Of a stretch of 64,000 nt of DNA, positions 52,848 through 64,000 are shown in pieces (the stretch's first letter is position 1; the number at the start of each line of letters is the position of its first letter). Origin of the DNA: Sporosarcina beigongshangi (lineage in GTDB: Bacteria > Actinomycetota > Actinomycetes > Actinomycetales > Micrococcaceae); the NCBI RefSeq assembly GCF_016820535.1, contig NZ_JADHDY010000020.1:1-64000 (forward strand), read 5' to 3'. A program made the position numbers and the translations under genes. Under the pieces are notes generated by a model. The model was given only the letters and a program-made list of their open reading frames with translations, did not search any database and was not told where the DNA came from.

Positions 52848-52917
52848 GTCCCCAACTCCCGGGCTCGACTTGGCCGCGTCGGCGGTATGGGCAGCTCCAA
52901 GGAATCACCTGATGGAG

Positions 52918-55071
52918 CTAGAGGACGTCGAGTCCGTCGCAGCGCACCTGGACCGGGGCGCCAACCCGGCGCGCGGCATTGGCTGCCTTGAGCGCCCGGA
53001 TGTCGGCCGTCACTTTCGCAGCCATGCCGTAGGGAAAGAGCAGGATGGTCCGGTAGTCGGGCGCCTCCCCCGAAGCCGGCCCCGCCGCGGCTGACAAAAC
53101 AGGCGCGGGTCCGATGCTGCGCACCTCGGCCGGCAGCTTAAGGGCTGCGTGGAAAGCCGCCACATCTGCTTCTGCCCCGGTCAGCGAGGCCAGCCGCATG
53201 GCGGGAGGCAGCCCCAGTTCGTGGCGGAGGGCAAATTCACGCTCGGCGTGGCCGGCCGGGTCCCAGCGAACCAGCGCCGACACTTCAACAGACTCCTCTG
53301 CCGTCACCACCACCATGCCGCCGTCCTTGGCCGGCTTGACGAGCGCCGCGGCATTCATCCAGCGCCGCAGCGCCTCCTCACCCGCCCGCAGTGATTCACG
53401 GCGCAGCATGGAGTCGCCGTCCAGCAGCAGGGCTGCGGCGTAGCCGTGCGGGGCCACGGGTTCGGCGCCAATGGTGGCCACCACGATGGCGGGCCGGTCC
53501 GGGACCGTGGCCTTGATGTGGTCGCCCGACGACGACACCACGGGAACCGAGGGAAAGGCCCGGCCCAGTTCCTCGGCGGTGCGCAGCGCCCCGACGGCCA
53601 TGGCGCGCAGCTGGTTGAATCCGCACGTGGGGCAGCTGAAGGCGGTCTCGGCCTGCCCGCACCACTTGCAGGTCACCATCGTGGAGGTGGACCCGGGCGC
53701 GCGCGACTGCATGAGCGGACCCGTGCAGTGCCGGCACCTGGCCACGTCCCGGCAGCGTTGGCAGGCCAGCCCGGGTGCGTAGCCCGTCCTGGCCACCTGG
53801 ACCAGGACCGGGCCGAACTTCAGTGCCGCCTTGGCCGTGGCCCAGGCCCGGTGCGGCAGCCGGGCCAGTGCGGCCGCGGGGTCCCGCTCCTGCTCGAAGG
53901 AATCGGAGGTGCTGATGACCCGGGCCGTGGCCTTGCGCACGGCGGGGCGGGCGGCTGTGATCTCCTGTGCCCAGCCGGTGGCCACCAGGCGCTGGGATTC
54001 GGTGCTGCGGCTGTGCCCGGCCATGAGCACGGCTGCACCCTCCACCTCGGAGCGCAGCAGCAGCACGTCCCGGCTGTGCTGGTACGGGGCCCGGCGTTCT
54101 ACGTGGAGTTCGTCGCCGTCATCCCAGCACACCACCAGGCCAAGATCCGCGACTGGGGCATAGGCCGCAGACCGCGTGCCAATCACGACCCGTACGTCCC
54201 CGGACAGGACACGCAGGAAGTTCGCGTAGCGGGCACTGGGGCCGTCGTCAGCTGTCAGCCTGACGAAGCTGTCCTCGGGGAGCATCCCGGCAAAGGCCCG
54301 CTCCAGCAAGTCAAGGTCCCGCAGGTCCGGGACCACCACGATGGCGCCGCGGCCGGAGAGCTGGCAGTACGCCACGGCCTGGGCCACCTGGTGCTGCCAG
54401 GAAGCAGCGCCATAGCCGTGCAGGGCCCCCAGGACACCCTTGGGGCTCTCCCCCATGGCCAGCCGGGTGAGAAAGTCCTCGGCATGCGGGTAGTCGGTGA
54501 ACAGCGAGTGGCCGGGCCTCGGCGCAGCCGGCATGTCCGGCACCGGATCCGGCAGGGCTCCGGGGGCGCCGACAGCTGCAGGCGCCGCAACGTCGTCGGC
54601 CAGTTTCTTCAGGTAAATCTTCTCCAGGCTGGCAACCCGCGGGGGCACGGCGACCCGCAGGACGTCGGCTACGGTGCCGCAGTAGCGCGCGGCCACCCTG
54701 TGGGCCAGTTCCAGGACCTGGGGCGTGAGCACCTGCACGGCGGAATATACGCGGGAAAGAGGAACCAGCCGGTCGCTGTCGGAAACCGCGGCCCGCCCCA
54801 CCAGGAAACCGTTGAGATCCTGGCCGGAGAACTTCACCCGCACTCGCACGCCCGGCTGCGCCTCGGCGTCGAGATCTAGGGGGACGGAGTAGTCAAAGAT
54901 CCGGTCCAGGTGCGGCAGCGGAGAATCTATGACCACGTGCGCCACGGGCAGGGACGGGGCCAGTACCACGCCGCTGTGCGGGTCCGCCACGCGTTCCTTG
55001 GCGACGAAGCCGCTGAGCAGGCTCATTTGCACGCCCTCGCCGGGCGCGTCATGATTGAGCGCGTCGGCCAT
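52918..55071 (-). CDS. priA: Primosomal protein N' (PriA), probably helicase-inactive
   Basis: PriA restarts stalled replication forks. The 717-residue protein keeps the N-terminal 3'-DNA-binding domain (about 45-145) and the zinc region with eight cysteines in CQRC, CRHC, CKWC and CPTC (about 434-475). The Walker A lysine motif is lost: the region corresponding to GxTGSGKT reads GYGAASWQHQVA (about 216-227). The DEEH box is replaced by WDDGDE (about 313). This is known for actinobacterial PriA. The start ATG has GGGAGG at ideal distance. It is downstream of metK by 187 nt. Confidence 0.93.
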   Translation of the reverse strand: MADALNHDAPGEGVQMSLLSGFVAKERVADPHSGVVLAPSLPVAHVVIDSPLPHLDRIFDYSVPLDLDAEAQPGVRVRVKFSGQDLNGFLVGRAAVSDSDRLVPLSRVYSAVQVLTPQVLELAHRVAARYCGTVADVLRVAVPPRVASLEKIYLKKLADDVAAPAAVGAPGALPDPVPDMPAAPRPGHSLFTDYPHAEDFLTRLAMGESPKGVLGALHGYGAASWQHQVAQAVAYCQLSGRGAIVVVPDLRDLDLLERAFAGMLPEDSFVRLTADDGPSARYANFLRVLSGDVRVVIGTRSAAYAPVADLGLVVCWDDGDELHVERRAPYQHSRDVLLLRSEVEGAAVLMAGHSRSTESQRLVATGWAQEITAARPAVRKATARVISTSDSFEQERDPAAALARLPHRAWATAKAALKFGPVLVQVARTGYAPGLACQRCRDVARCRHCTGPLMQSRAPGSTSTMVTCKWCGQAETAFSCPTCGFNQLRAMAVGALRTAEELGRAFPSVPVVSSSGDHIKATVPDRPAIVVATIGAEPVAPHGYAAALLLDGDSMLRRESLRAGEEALRRWMNAAALVKPAKDGGMVVVTAEESVEVSALVRWDPAGHAEREFALRHELGLPPAMRLASLTGAEADVAAFHAALKLPAEVRSIGPAPVLSAAAGPASGEAPDYRTILLFPYGMAAKVTADIRALKAANAARRVGAPVQVRCDGLDVL

Positions 55072-55175
55072 GAAGTCCTCCCGGGGTGTTGTGTGCGCAG
55101 GCGGCCATGCGGCTGCCGGCCTTAAAACAAGCTAAGCACAGTGCACCGACATGATGGCGGTGGACCGTGCTTGGC

Positions 55176-55234
55176 TGTGGACAATGTCCGGTTGTGGACA
55201 GCCCCTGGCGTGTGGGCGGTGCCGGTGTGGAAAA
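55176..55234 (+). promoter_or_regulatory. DnaA-box-like cluster before priA
   Basis: Three DnaA-box-like nonamers in the same orientation lie between metK and priA. They are TGTGGACAA (55176-55184; complement TTGTCCACA, a perfect actinobacterial-type box), TGTGGACAG (55193-55201) and TGTGGAAAA (55226-55234). This could give DnaA-linked regulation of priA. Confidence 0.4.
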
Positions 55235-55258
55235 CTGCGGCTGCCCGCAGCAGCGCGC

Positions 55259-56461
55259 CTAGGCGTTGAAGAACGCCTTCAGGGCATCCACGCGGTCAAG
55301 GTTTTCCCAGGTGAAGTCGGCGTCATCGCGGCCGAAGTGGCCGTGCGCGGCCGTCTTGGCGTAGATGGGGCGCTTCAGGTCAAGGCTGTCGATGATGGCC
55401 ATGGGGCGCAGGTCGAACACGGCCGCGATGGCCTCCTCGATCTTGCGCGGGTCCACGGTCTCGGTGCCGAACGTCTCAACGTAGGTCCCCACGGGCTTGG
55501 CCACACCAATGGCGTAGCCCACCTGGACCTCTGCACGGGCAGCCAGGCCTGCGGCCACCACGTTCTTGGCAACCCAGCGCATGGCGTAGGCGGCCGAGCG
55601 GTCAACCTTTGACGGGTCCTTGCCGGAGAAGGCACCGCCGCCGTGGCGGGCCATGCCGCCGTAGGTGTCGACGATGATCTTGCGACCGGTCAGGCCCGCG
55701 TCGCCCACGGGCCCGCCCACCACGAAGGGGCCGGCCGGGTTGAGGTAGGTGCGGATGCCGGACACGTCCAGGCCGGAGGCTTCCATGACGGGGGCGATGA
55801 CGTATTCCTGCAGGTCCGCGCGCAGCTTGGCCAGTTCGGTGCCTTCGGCGTGCTGGCTGGAGATGACCACGGTGTCCACGGACACGGGCTTGTCGCCGTC
55901 GTAGCCGATGGTGACCTGGGTCTTGCCGTCGGGGCGCAGGTAGGCGAGTTCGCCCGACTTGCGCACATCCGTGAGGCGCTCTGACAGGCGGTGCGCCAGG
56001 TAGATCGGCGTCGGCATGTAGGAGGCCGTCTCGTTGCTGGCGTAGCCGAACATGAGGCCCTGGTCGCCTGCACCCTGGGTGTCGTATTTGTCGATGGCGG
56101 TGCCTTCGCGGACCTCGAGGGCATTGAACACGCCGTCGGAAATGTCCTGCGACTGCTGACCGATCGAGACGGACACGCCGCAGCGGGCGCCGTCGAAACC
56201 GTTGGCCGAAGAATCGTAGCCGATGTCCAGAATCGTGTTGCGCACGATCTGCGGGATCTCAACGTAGGCGTTGGTGGTCACCTCGCCGGCAACGTGGACC
56301 AGGCCGGTGGTGGCCATGGTCTCAACAGCCACGCGGGAATCGGGGTCTTCGGCCAGCAGCGCGTCGAGGATGGCGTCGCTGATCTGGTCGCAGATTTTGT
56401 CGGGGTGGCCCGCCGTCACGGATTCGGAGGTAAACAGGCGCAGGGGATTTACTGAAGTCAC
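55259..56461 (-). CDS. metK: S-adenosylmethionine synthetase
   Basis: MetK makes S-adenosylmethionine from methionine and ATP. The 400-residue protein has the signatures [17 protein letters not shown] near the N-terminus, [11 protein letters not shown] (about 131-141) and [19 protein letters not shown] (about 275-293). The start is GTG. It lies 85 nt after coaBC. No SAM riboswitch was recognised in that gap. Confidence 0.98.
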   Translation of the reverse strand: MTSVNPLRLFTSESVTAGHPDKICDQISDAILDALLAEDPDSRVAVETMATTGLVHVAGEVTTNAYVEIPQIVRNTILDIGYDSSANGFDGARCGVSVSIGQQSQDISDGVFNALEVREGTAIDKYDTQGAGDQGLMFGYASNETASYMPTPIYLAHRLSERLTDVRKSGELAYLRPDGKTQVTIGYDGDKPVSVDTVVISSQHAEGTELAKLRADLQEYVIAPVMEASGLDVSGIRTYLNPAGPFVVGGPVGDAGLTGRKIIVDTYGGMARHGGGAFSGKDPSKVDRSAAYAMRWVAKNVVAAGLAARAEVQVGYAIGVAKPVGTYVETFGTETVDPRKIEEAIAAVFDLRPMAIIDSLDLKRPIYAKTAAHGHFGRDDADFTWENLDRVDALKAFFNA

Positions 56462-56546
56462 GTATCTACTTTACTTGGGTTTGAGGTGCCTGCAGCGCCC
56501 GGTGGACTTGGGCGGTCACATAGCGGCCAAAACGTGTGAATGCTGG

Positions 56547-57920
56547 TTAGGGTGCGCCAAGCCTTTCGGCAATGACGCGCACGACGGCGTCTGCCACCTC
56601 GCGCTTGGAGCCGGCCACCGGCACGGGGCCGGCACCGTCCAGGGCGAGGATCTCCACCTGGTTGCTGTCCCGGCCGAAGACCCGCTCGCTGCCGGACTCG
56701 CCCGGTCCCACCTCGTTGACGACGAGGAGGTCGCAGCCCTTGCGGCGCAGCTTGGCCTGTGCGTATGTACGCGCGTCGGCCTCGTCGTCGCCGGTTTCGG
56801 CGGCAAAGCCCACGATGAGCTGCTGCTGGTTTTGGGCCGCACGGTGCGCCACGATTTCGGCGAGGATGTCCGGGTTGCGGACCAGCGTGATGACGGGGTC
56901 GGCCACGTCGTCGCGCTTCTTGATCTTCCCGGTGGAAATGTTGGACGGCCTGAAATCGGCCACGGCGGCCGCCATGATCACCACGTCGGCAGACGCGGCG
57001 GCCGCGAGGGTTGCCGACCGGAGTTCGAGGGCCGTTTCAATCGTCTGCGCCCGTGCGCCGGCCGGTGCCGGAACATCCATGTGCGCGTGGACGAGAGTGA
57101 CCTCTGCACCCGCCGCCAATGCCGCTTCGGCGAGGGCAACGCCCTGCTTGCCGGAAGACTTGTTGCCCAGGTAGCGGACAGGGTCGAGGGGTTCGCGGGT
57201 GCCGCCGGCGGTGATGAGCACGTGCCTTCCGGCGAGCAGTCCGGACAGCGTGCCGGCAGTTTCGGCTGCTGCGCCGGCCTCGGCACCAGCCGGAAGGGTG
57301 CCGGACACGGCAACCGCAGCGGAAGGTGCACCGCCGGCGTCGGCCGGGGACGGGCCGTCGTGCTGTTCCAGGGGTTCGCGACGCAGCGCCATGGCGGCAG
57401 AGAAAATTTCTTCAGGCTCGGGCAGGCGGCCTGGACCGGAGTCGACGCCCGTCAGACGCCCCACGGCGGGGTCCAGCACGTGCACCCCGCGCGAACGCAG
57501 CGTGGCCACGTTTGCCTGTGTGGCCGCGTGGGCCCACATTTCGGTGTGCATGGCCGGGGCAAAAAGCACGGGGCCGCGCGCCATGAGGAGCGTGGTGGTG
57601 AGGAGGTCGTTGGCGTGGCCGCCGGCAGCCTTCGCGAGAAGGTCTGCCGTGGCCGGTGCCACCACGATCAAATCGGCCTCATGGCCGATCCGGACGTGGT
57701 TGACCTGGTCCACGGCGTCAAAAACATTGTTGGTGGCGGGCCGCCCGCTCAGGGCCTCCCAAGTGGCGATGCCCACGAAATTCGTGGACGCGTCGGTGGG
57801 GATGACCGTGACCTGGTGGCCTGCCTCCGTGAAGAGGCGCAGCAGCAGGGCCGCCTTGTAGGCGGCGATGCCGCCGCCCACCCCCAAAACAATGTTCAGA
57901 TTAGGCACCGTGGCGCTCAA
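56547..57920 (-). CDS. coaBC: Bifunctional CoaBC (phosphopantothenoylcysteine decarboxylase/synthase)
   Basis: CoaBC carries out two steps of coenzyme A synthesis: it joins cysteine to phosphopantothenate and decarboxylates the product. The 457-residue protein has an N-terminal flavin domain (CoaC, about 1-185) with GVGGGIAAYKAALLLR and the active site region VNHVRIGHEADLIVVAPATA. An Ala-rich linker follows, then the CoaB domain with VLITAGGTREPLDPVRYLGN (about 238-257). The start is TTG at 57920, 8 nt after the rpoZ stop; a GTG at 57908 is possible. Confidence 0.95.
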   Translation of the reverse strand: MSATVPNLNIVLGVGGGIAAYKAALLLRLFTEAGHQVTVIPTDASTNFVGIATWEALSGRPATNNVFDAVDQVNHVRIGHEADLIVVAPATADLLAKAAGGHANDLLTTTLLMARGPVLFAPAMHTEMWAHAATQANVATLRSRGVHVLDPAVGRLTGVDSGPGRLPEPEEIFSAAMALRREPLEQHDGPSPADAGGAPSAAVAVSGTLPAGAEAGAAAETAGTLSGLLAGRHVLITAGGTREPLDPVRYLGNKSSGKQGVALAEAALAAGAEVTLVHAHMDVPAPAGARAQTIETALELRSATLAAAASADVVIMAAAVADFRPSNISTGKIKKRDDVADPVITLVRNPDILAEIVAHRAAQNQQQLIVGFAAETGDDEADARTYAQAKLRRKGCDLLVVNEVGPGESGSERVFGRDSNQVEILALDGAGPVPVAGSKREVADAVVRVIAERLGAP

Positions 57921-57928
57921 GGATCCGC

Positions 57929-58186
57929 TTACGCGGTCTCGACGGGGGTGGAAACCAGCAGGCCCTCTTCGATTTCGCGGAAGGCGATGGAGAGGGACTT
58001 CTCGTTCAGCTTGGTGTCGACCAGCGGGCCGACGTACTCGAAGAGGCCCTCGTGGAGCTGGGCGTAGTAGGCGTTGATCTGGCGGGCGCGCTTGGCGCCA
58101 AAGATGACCAGGCCGTACTTGTTGTCGGCAGCTTCAAGCAGTGAATCAATCGAGGGATTGATGATGCCTTCGGGTTGTGTAGTCAA
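57929..58186 (-). CDS. rpoZ: RNA polymerase omega subunit
   Basis: RpoZ stabilises the beta' subunit of RNA polymerase. The 85-residue protein starts at TTG, with GGAGAAG at good spacing. The family signature is [20 protein letters not shown], followed by [12 protein letters not shown]. Its stop is 8 nt before coaBC. This gmk-rpoZ-coaBC-metK order is standard in actinobacteria. Confidence 0.97.
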   Translation of the reverse strand: MTTQPEGIINPSIDSLLEAADNKYGLVIFGAKRARQINAYYAQLHEGLFEYVGPLVDTKLNEKSLSIAFREIEEGLLVSTPVETA

Positions 58187-58221
58187 TTACTTCTCCAAAA
58201 ATCTAAAAGGGTTGGTACGGG

Positions 58222-58836
58222 TTATGCAGTGTGGCGGGGGGTGAGCCCCATCAGGTCAACCAGTGCCGCTGCAGCCCGGCTGACATCATCATTGACGATG
58301 ACATAATCGAATTCCGGCGCGGCAGCAAGTTCCAGTTTAGCGGTTTCCAGGCGGCGCTGCTGTTCCTCGGCCGTTTCTGTGCCACGGCCCACCAGGCGGC
58401 GGACCAGTTCGTCCCAGCTGGGCGGGGCCAGGAACACGAAATCCGCTTCCGGCATGGCCTCCTTCACCTGGCGGGCGCCCTGCAGGTCGATCTCCAGCAG
58501 CACCGACTTTCCATCCGCAACGGCGGCCTGCACCGTGCTTCGCAGGGTGCCGTAGCGGTTCACCCCGTGGACCACGGCCCACTCGAGGAAGTCGCCGTGT
58601 TCAATGAGCGTGTCAAAGTCTTCGGCGGTCTTGAAGAAGTAGTGCACGCCTTCTTCTTCACCGGGGCGGGCCGGGCGCGTGGTGGCGGAGACGGAGAGCC
58701 ACACATCCGGGTAGTTGTCCCGAATGAAGGTTGACACGGTGCCCTTGCCGACGGCGGTGGGCCCGGCCAGCACGGTCACACCGCTGCGGGCCTTGGTGCG
58801 GACGGTGTGCTCTGCGGGCACGGGAGCGGCGCTCAT
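58222..58836 (-). CDS. gmk: Guanylate kinase
   Basis: Gmk phosphorylates GMP to GDP. The 204-residue protein has the P-loop GPTAVGKGT at 25-33. [19 protein letters not shown] and [17 protein letters not shown] form the GMP-binding part. The start overlaps the mihF stop by 4 nt, and rpoZ follows by 35 nt. Confidence 0.97.
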   Translation of the reverse strand: MSAAPVPAEHTVRTKARSGVTVLAGPTAVGKGTVSTFIRDNYPDVWLSVSATTRPARPGEEEGVHYFFKTAEDFDTLIEHGDFLEWAVVHGVNRYGTLRSTVQAAVADGKSVLLEIDLQGARQVKEAMPEADFVFLAPPSWDELVRRLVGRGTETAEEQQRRLETAKLELAAAPEFDYVIVNDDVSRAAAALVDLMGLTPRHTA

Positions 58837-59153
58837 GCTTCCGGCCCCAGGTAGTCCACCAGGGCGCGGCGCTGGTGCACGCCCAGGCCACGCACCCTGC
58901 GGGTTGGGGCTATGCCCAGCTCGCTCATGATCACAGTTGCACGTACCTTTCCAATGCCCGGTAGGGCTTCCAATAAATCACACACTTTAAGTCTGTCCAG
59001 GGCCGGCTCCGTCGCAGCCTTCTCAAGGATGGCTGCGACGGAGGTCAGGCCTGTCTTTAAATCCTGTTTTGCCCGGGAGCGCAGGGCCCGTGCCGCGAGT
59101 GCCTTGATGCGAGCGTCTTCCCGGTCCTGCGGGGACAACTGCGGCAAATTCAC
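58833..59153 (-). CDS. mihF: Integration host factor, actinobacterial type (mIHF)
   Basis: mIHF is a DNA-binding, DNA-bending nucleoid protein specific to actinobacteria and unrelated to enteric IHF. The 106-residue protein has a basic N-terminal helix ([17 protein letters not shown]) and a helix-hairpin-helix-like motif [20 protein letters not shown] (about 61-80). It ends [19 protein letters not shown]. The start is GTG with GGGAG upstream. It overlaps gmk by 4 nt, as in many relatives. Confidence 0.95.
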   Translation of the reverse strand: MNLPQLSPQDREDARIKALAARALRSRAKQDLKTGLTSVAAILEKAATEPALDRLKVCDLLEALPGIGKVRATVIMSELGIAPTRRVRGLGVHQRRALVDYLGPEA

Positions 59154-59262
59154 GAAAGGGACTCCCTGATGATGGCGCTCCCGGCGCGGGAGGCGTGCGA
59201 TGGTGATTCATCGAACCTATCCGCACCGGGGGCGCAAATCAATTGGGCAGTGCCGTGGCAGG

Positions 59263-60121
59263 CTACAAACCCGTGAGGGTTTCAGCCGTGGCGGCGCGCA
59301 GGGCCGCCACGTCGGGACCTGCGGCCAGGATGCCACGGCTGGAGGATGCCAGCACGGCGGGGTAGGCTGCGCCGAATGTCAGGCGCATGTCCGCACCCGT
59401 GGCGCCCTGGGCGCCCAGGCCGGGGGCCAGGATGGGGCCGTTGACCGCCTCGAGGTCGATCCCGAGGTCGCTCAGCGCCGTGCCGACGGTGGCACCCACC
59501 ACCAGGCCGACGGAGCCCATCGCCTGGCCTGCGTAGCGCAGGTTCTCCTGTGCCGCGGCCTGCACAATGCGCCGTGCCACGGATTCACTTCCGCCCACGT
59601 GCTGCACGCTGGCGCCCTCCGGGTTGGAGGTCAGTGCCAGCACGAATACGCCGCGGCCGTTCGCAGCGGCCAGGTCCAGGGCCGGACGCAGCGACTCAAA
59701 GCCCAGGTACGGGCTCAGGGTCACCGAATCGGCGGCCAGGGATGAACCGTCGCGCAGCCAGGCGTCGGCGTAGCCTGCCATGGTGGAGCCGATGTCCCCG
59801 CGCTTGGCGTCGGCGATGGTCAGCACGCCGGCCTCGGCGGATGCGGAGAGGAGTTCTTCCAGGACGGCCAGGCCGGCCGAGCCGTGGCGCTCGTAGAGCG
59901 CCACCTGCGGCTTGACCGTGGCGGCCAGCGGCGCCACAGCCTCCAACACCGTCAGGGAGAAGCTGCGCAGCCCCTGGACGGAATCGTCCAGACCCCAGGC
60001 GGCCAGCAGGCCCGGGTGCGGGTCGATGCCCACACACAGGGGCCCGCGGGCCGCCATGGCACCGGCGAGCCGGGCACCAAAAGTTGCGCGGCCGCCGTCG
60101 TGGTTCACAGGAGTGTCCTGG

Positions 60122-60129
<8 letters not shown>
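59263..60129 (-). CDS. pyrF: Orotidine 5'-phosphate decarboxylase (type 2)
   Basis: PyrF forms UMP from OMP, the last step of pyrimidine synthesis. The ATG at 60129 overlaps the carB stop by 8 nt and gives 288 aa; a longer frame inside carB is spurious. The first active-site strand is [17 protein letters not shown] (31-47). The catalytic motif [11 protein letters not shown] is at about 107-117, the type-2 form. It ends close to the divergent-free gap before mihF. Confidence 0.96.
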
Positions 60130-63429
<3,300 letters not shown>

Positions 63430-63430
<1 letters not shown>

Positions 63431-64000
63431 TACTTGTTTTCCTGGCTCTGTGCGGTCTTGTAGTCGGTCATGAGTTTGATGAACCTGTCGAACAGGTAGG
63501 CGGCGTCGTGCGGGCCGGCGGCGGCCTCGGGGTGGTACTGGACCGAGAAGGCGGGGATGTCCAGGGCGGACAGGCCCTCCACCACCTGGTCGTTGAGGCT
63601 GATGTGGCTGACCTCAACGCGGCCGAAGCGCTCCTCGGGAGCCTGCGTGGGCCCGTCCAGCGGTGCGTCGACGGCGAAGCCGTGGTTCTGGCTGGTGATT
63701 TCCACCTTGCCGGTGCTGCGGTCCATGACCGGCTGGTTCATGCCGCGGTGGCCGTAGCGCAGCTTGTAGGTGCCGAATCCGAGGGCACGGCCAAGGATCT
63801 GGTTGCCGAAGCAGATGCCGAAGTACGGCACGCCGGCGTCCAGGAAACTGCGGACAAAGCCAACCTGGCGGTCGGCCGTGGCGGGGTCGCCGGGGCCGTT
63901 GGAGATGAACACACCGTCCGGGTTCAGCCCCCGCGCCTCGTCAAAGCTGGTCGTGGCGGGCACGACATGCACACGGACGCCTCGCTCGGCAAAGCGGTGC
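63430..64000 (-). CDS. carA: Carbamoyl-phosphate synthase small subunit (partial)
   Basis: Only the C-terminal part of CarA is present; the gene runs off the right edge of the window. It supplies ammonia by hydrolysing glutamine. The visible class I glutamine amidotransferase domain has the nucleophile Cys in [19 protein letters not shown]. The His-Glu pair is seen in [13 protein letters not shown]. The reading frame continues upstream of the first visible start-like codon to the window end ([17 protein letters not shown]). Its stop touches the carB start. Confidence 0.95.

Noticed and set aside
56462-56546. SAM riboswitch upstream of metK
   Set aside because: The 85-nt gap has no recognisable aptamer helices, and metK seems to belong to the rpoZ-coaBC transcript.

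Overview
The window is chromosomal core DNA of a high-GC Gram-positive bacterium, most probably Arthrobacter or a close Micrococcaceae relative. The evidence is the gene content and order: an actinobacterial aa3 oxidase operon (ctaC-ctaD-ctaF), DUF3043 and DUF3097 proteins, the hrcA-dnaJ2-rsmE and phoH-ybeY-corC-era blocks, a mIHF-type host factor beside gmk and rpoZ, and a PriA that has lost its helicase motifs. GTG and TTG starts are common, and long antisense open frames, typical of GC-rich DNA, lie opposite nearly every gene. No rRNA, tRNA, insertion sequence, prophage or CRISPR array was seen.

Layout. 1-431 is non-coding and holds nested palindromes inside a direct repeat, then the cta terminator. 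432-5523 (minus) carries ctaF, ctaD, ctaC, an ErpA-type Fe-S protein and an M20 dipeptidase. 5594-7316 (plus) has DUF3043 and an aldo/keto reductase, which face pyrD across a palindromic element. 8618-11397 (plus) is a flavoprotein coupled to an alpha/beta hydrolase. 11410-14856 (minus) is uppS, recO and leuA, with a leucine leader peptide before leuA. 15113-17077 is an M13 metallopeptidase. 17173-22753 (minus) is an LCP ligase and the phoH-ybeY-corC-era chain. 23035-28615 has a GerMN lipoprotein, rsmE, dnaJ, hrcA with a CIRCE operator, DUF3097 and DUF4870. 28743-31828 is hemW-lepA; 32058-33107 is a PemK-like protein and rpsT; 33226-38174 is holA, comEC, comEA and degV. 38278-40913 is leuS with its own leucine leader peptide and attenuator-like hairpin. 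41003-46305 is the glycerol cluster glpK-glpF-glpD with a divergent SorC-family regulator. 46324-51714 is a tightly packed four-gene operon (aldo/keto reductase, hydrolase, glycosyltransferase, large unrecognised membrane protein). 51853-52847 is a decayed HNH endonuclease gene. 52918-64000 (minus) is pyrimidine and central metabolism: carA (partial), carB, pyrF, mihF, gmk, rpoZ, coaBC, metK, priA.

How the genes work together. The cta genes build the terminal oxidase core. glpF, glpK and glpD take up glycerol, phosphorylate it and oxidise it. carAB, pyrF and pyrD are pyrimidine synthesis steps. comEA and comEC with holA form the usual competence/replication neighbourhood. leuA and leuS each carry a short upstream frame with three consecutive leucine codons, which points to leucine-responsive control of both leucine synthesis and tRNA charging.

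The most notable observations are the two leucine leader peptides, five plus-strand genes whose start codon lies 6-7 nt after a TANNNT -10 box (candidate leaderless transcripts), two complex palindromic intergenic elements, a ComEC without its C-terminal nuclease-like domain, DnaA-box-like sites before priA, and the uncharacterised glycosyltransferase/membrane-protein operon. All calls come from reading the sequence; no database search was run.
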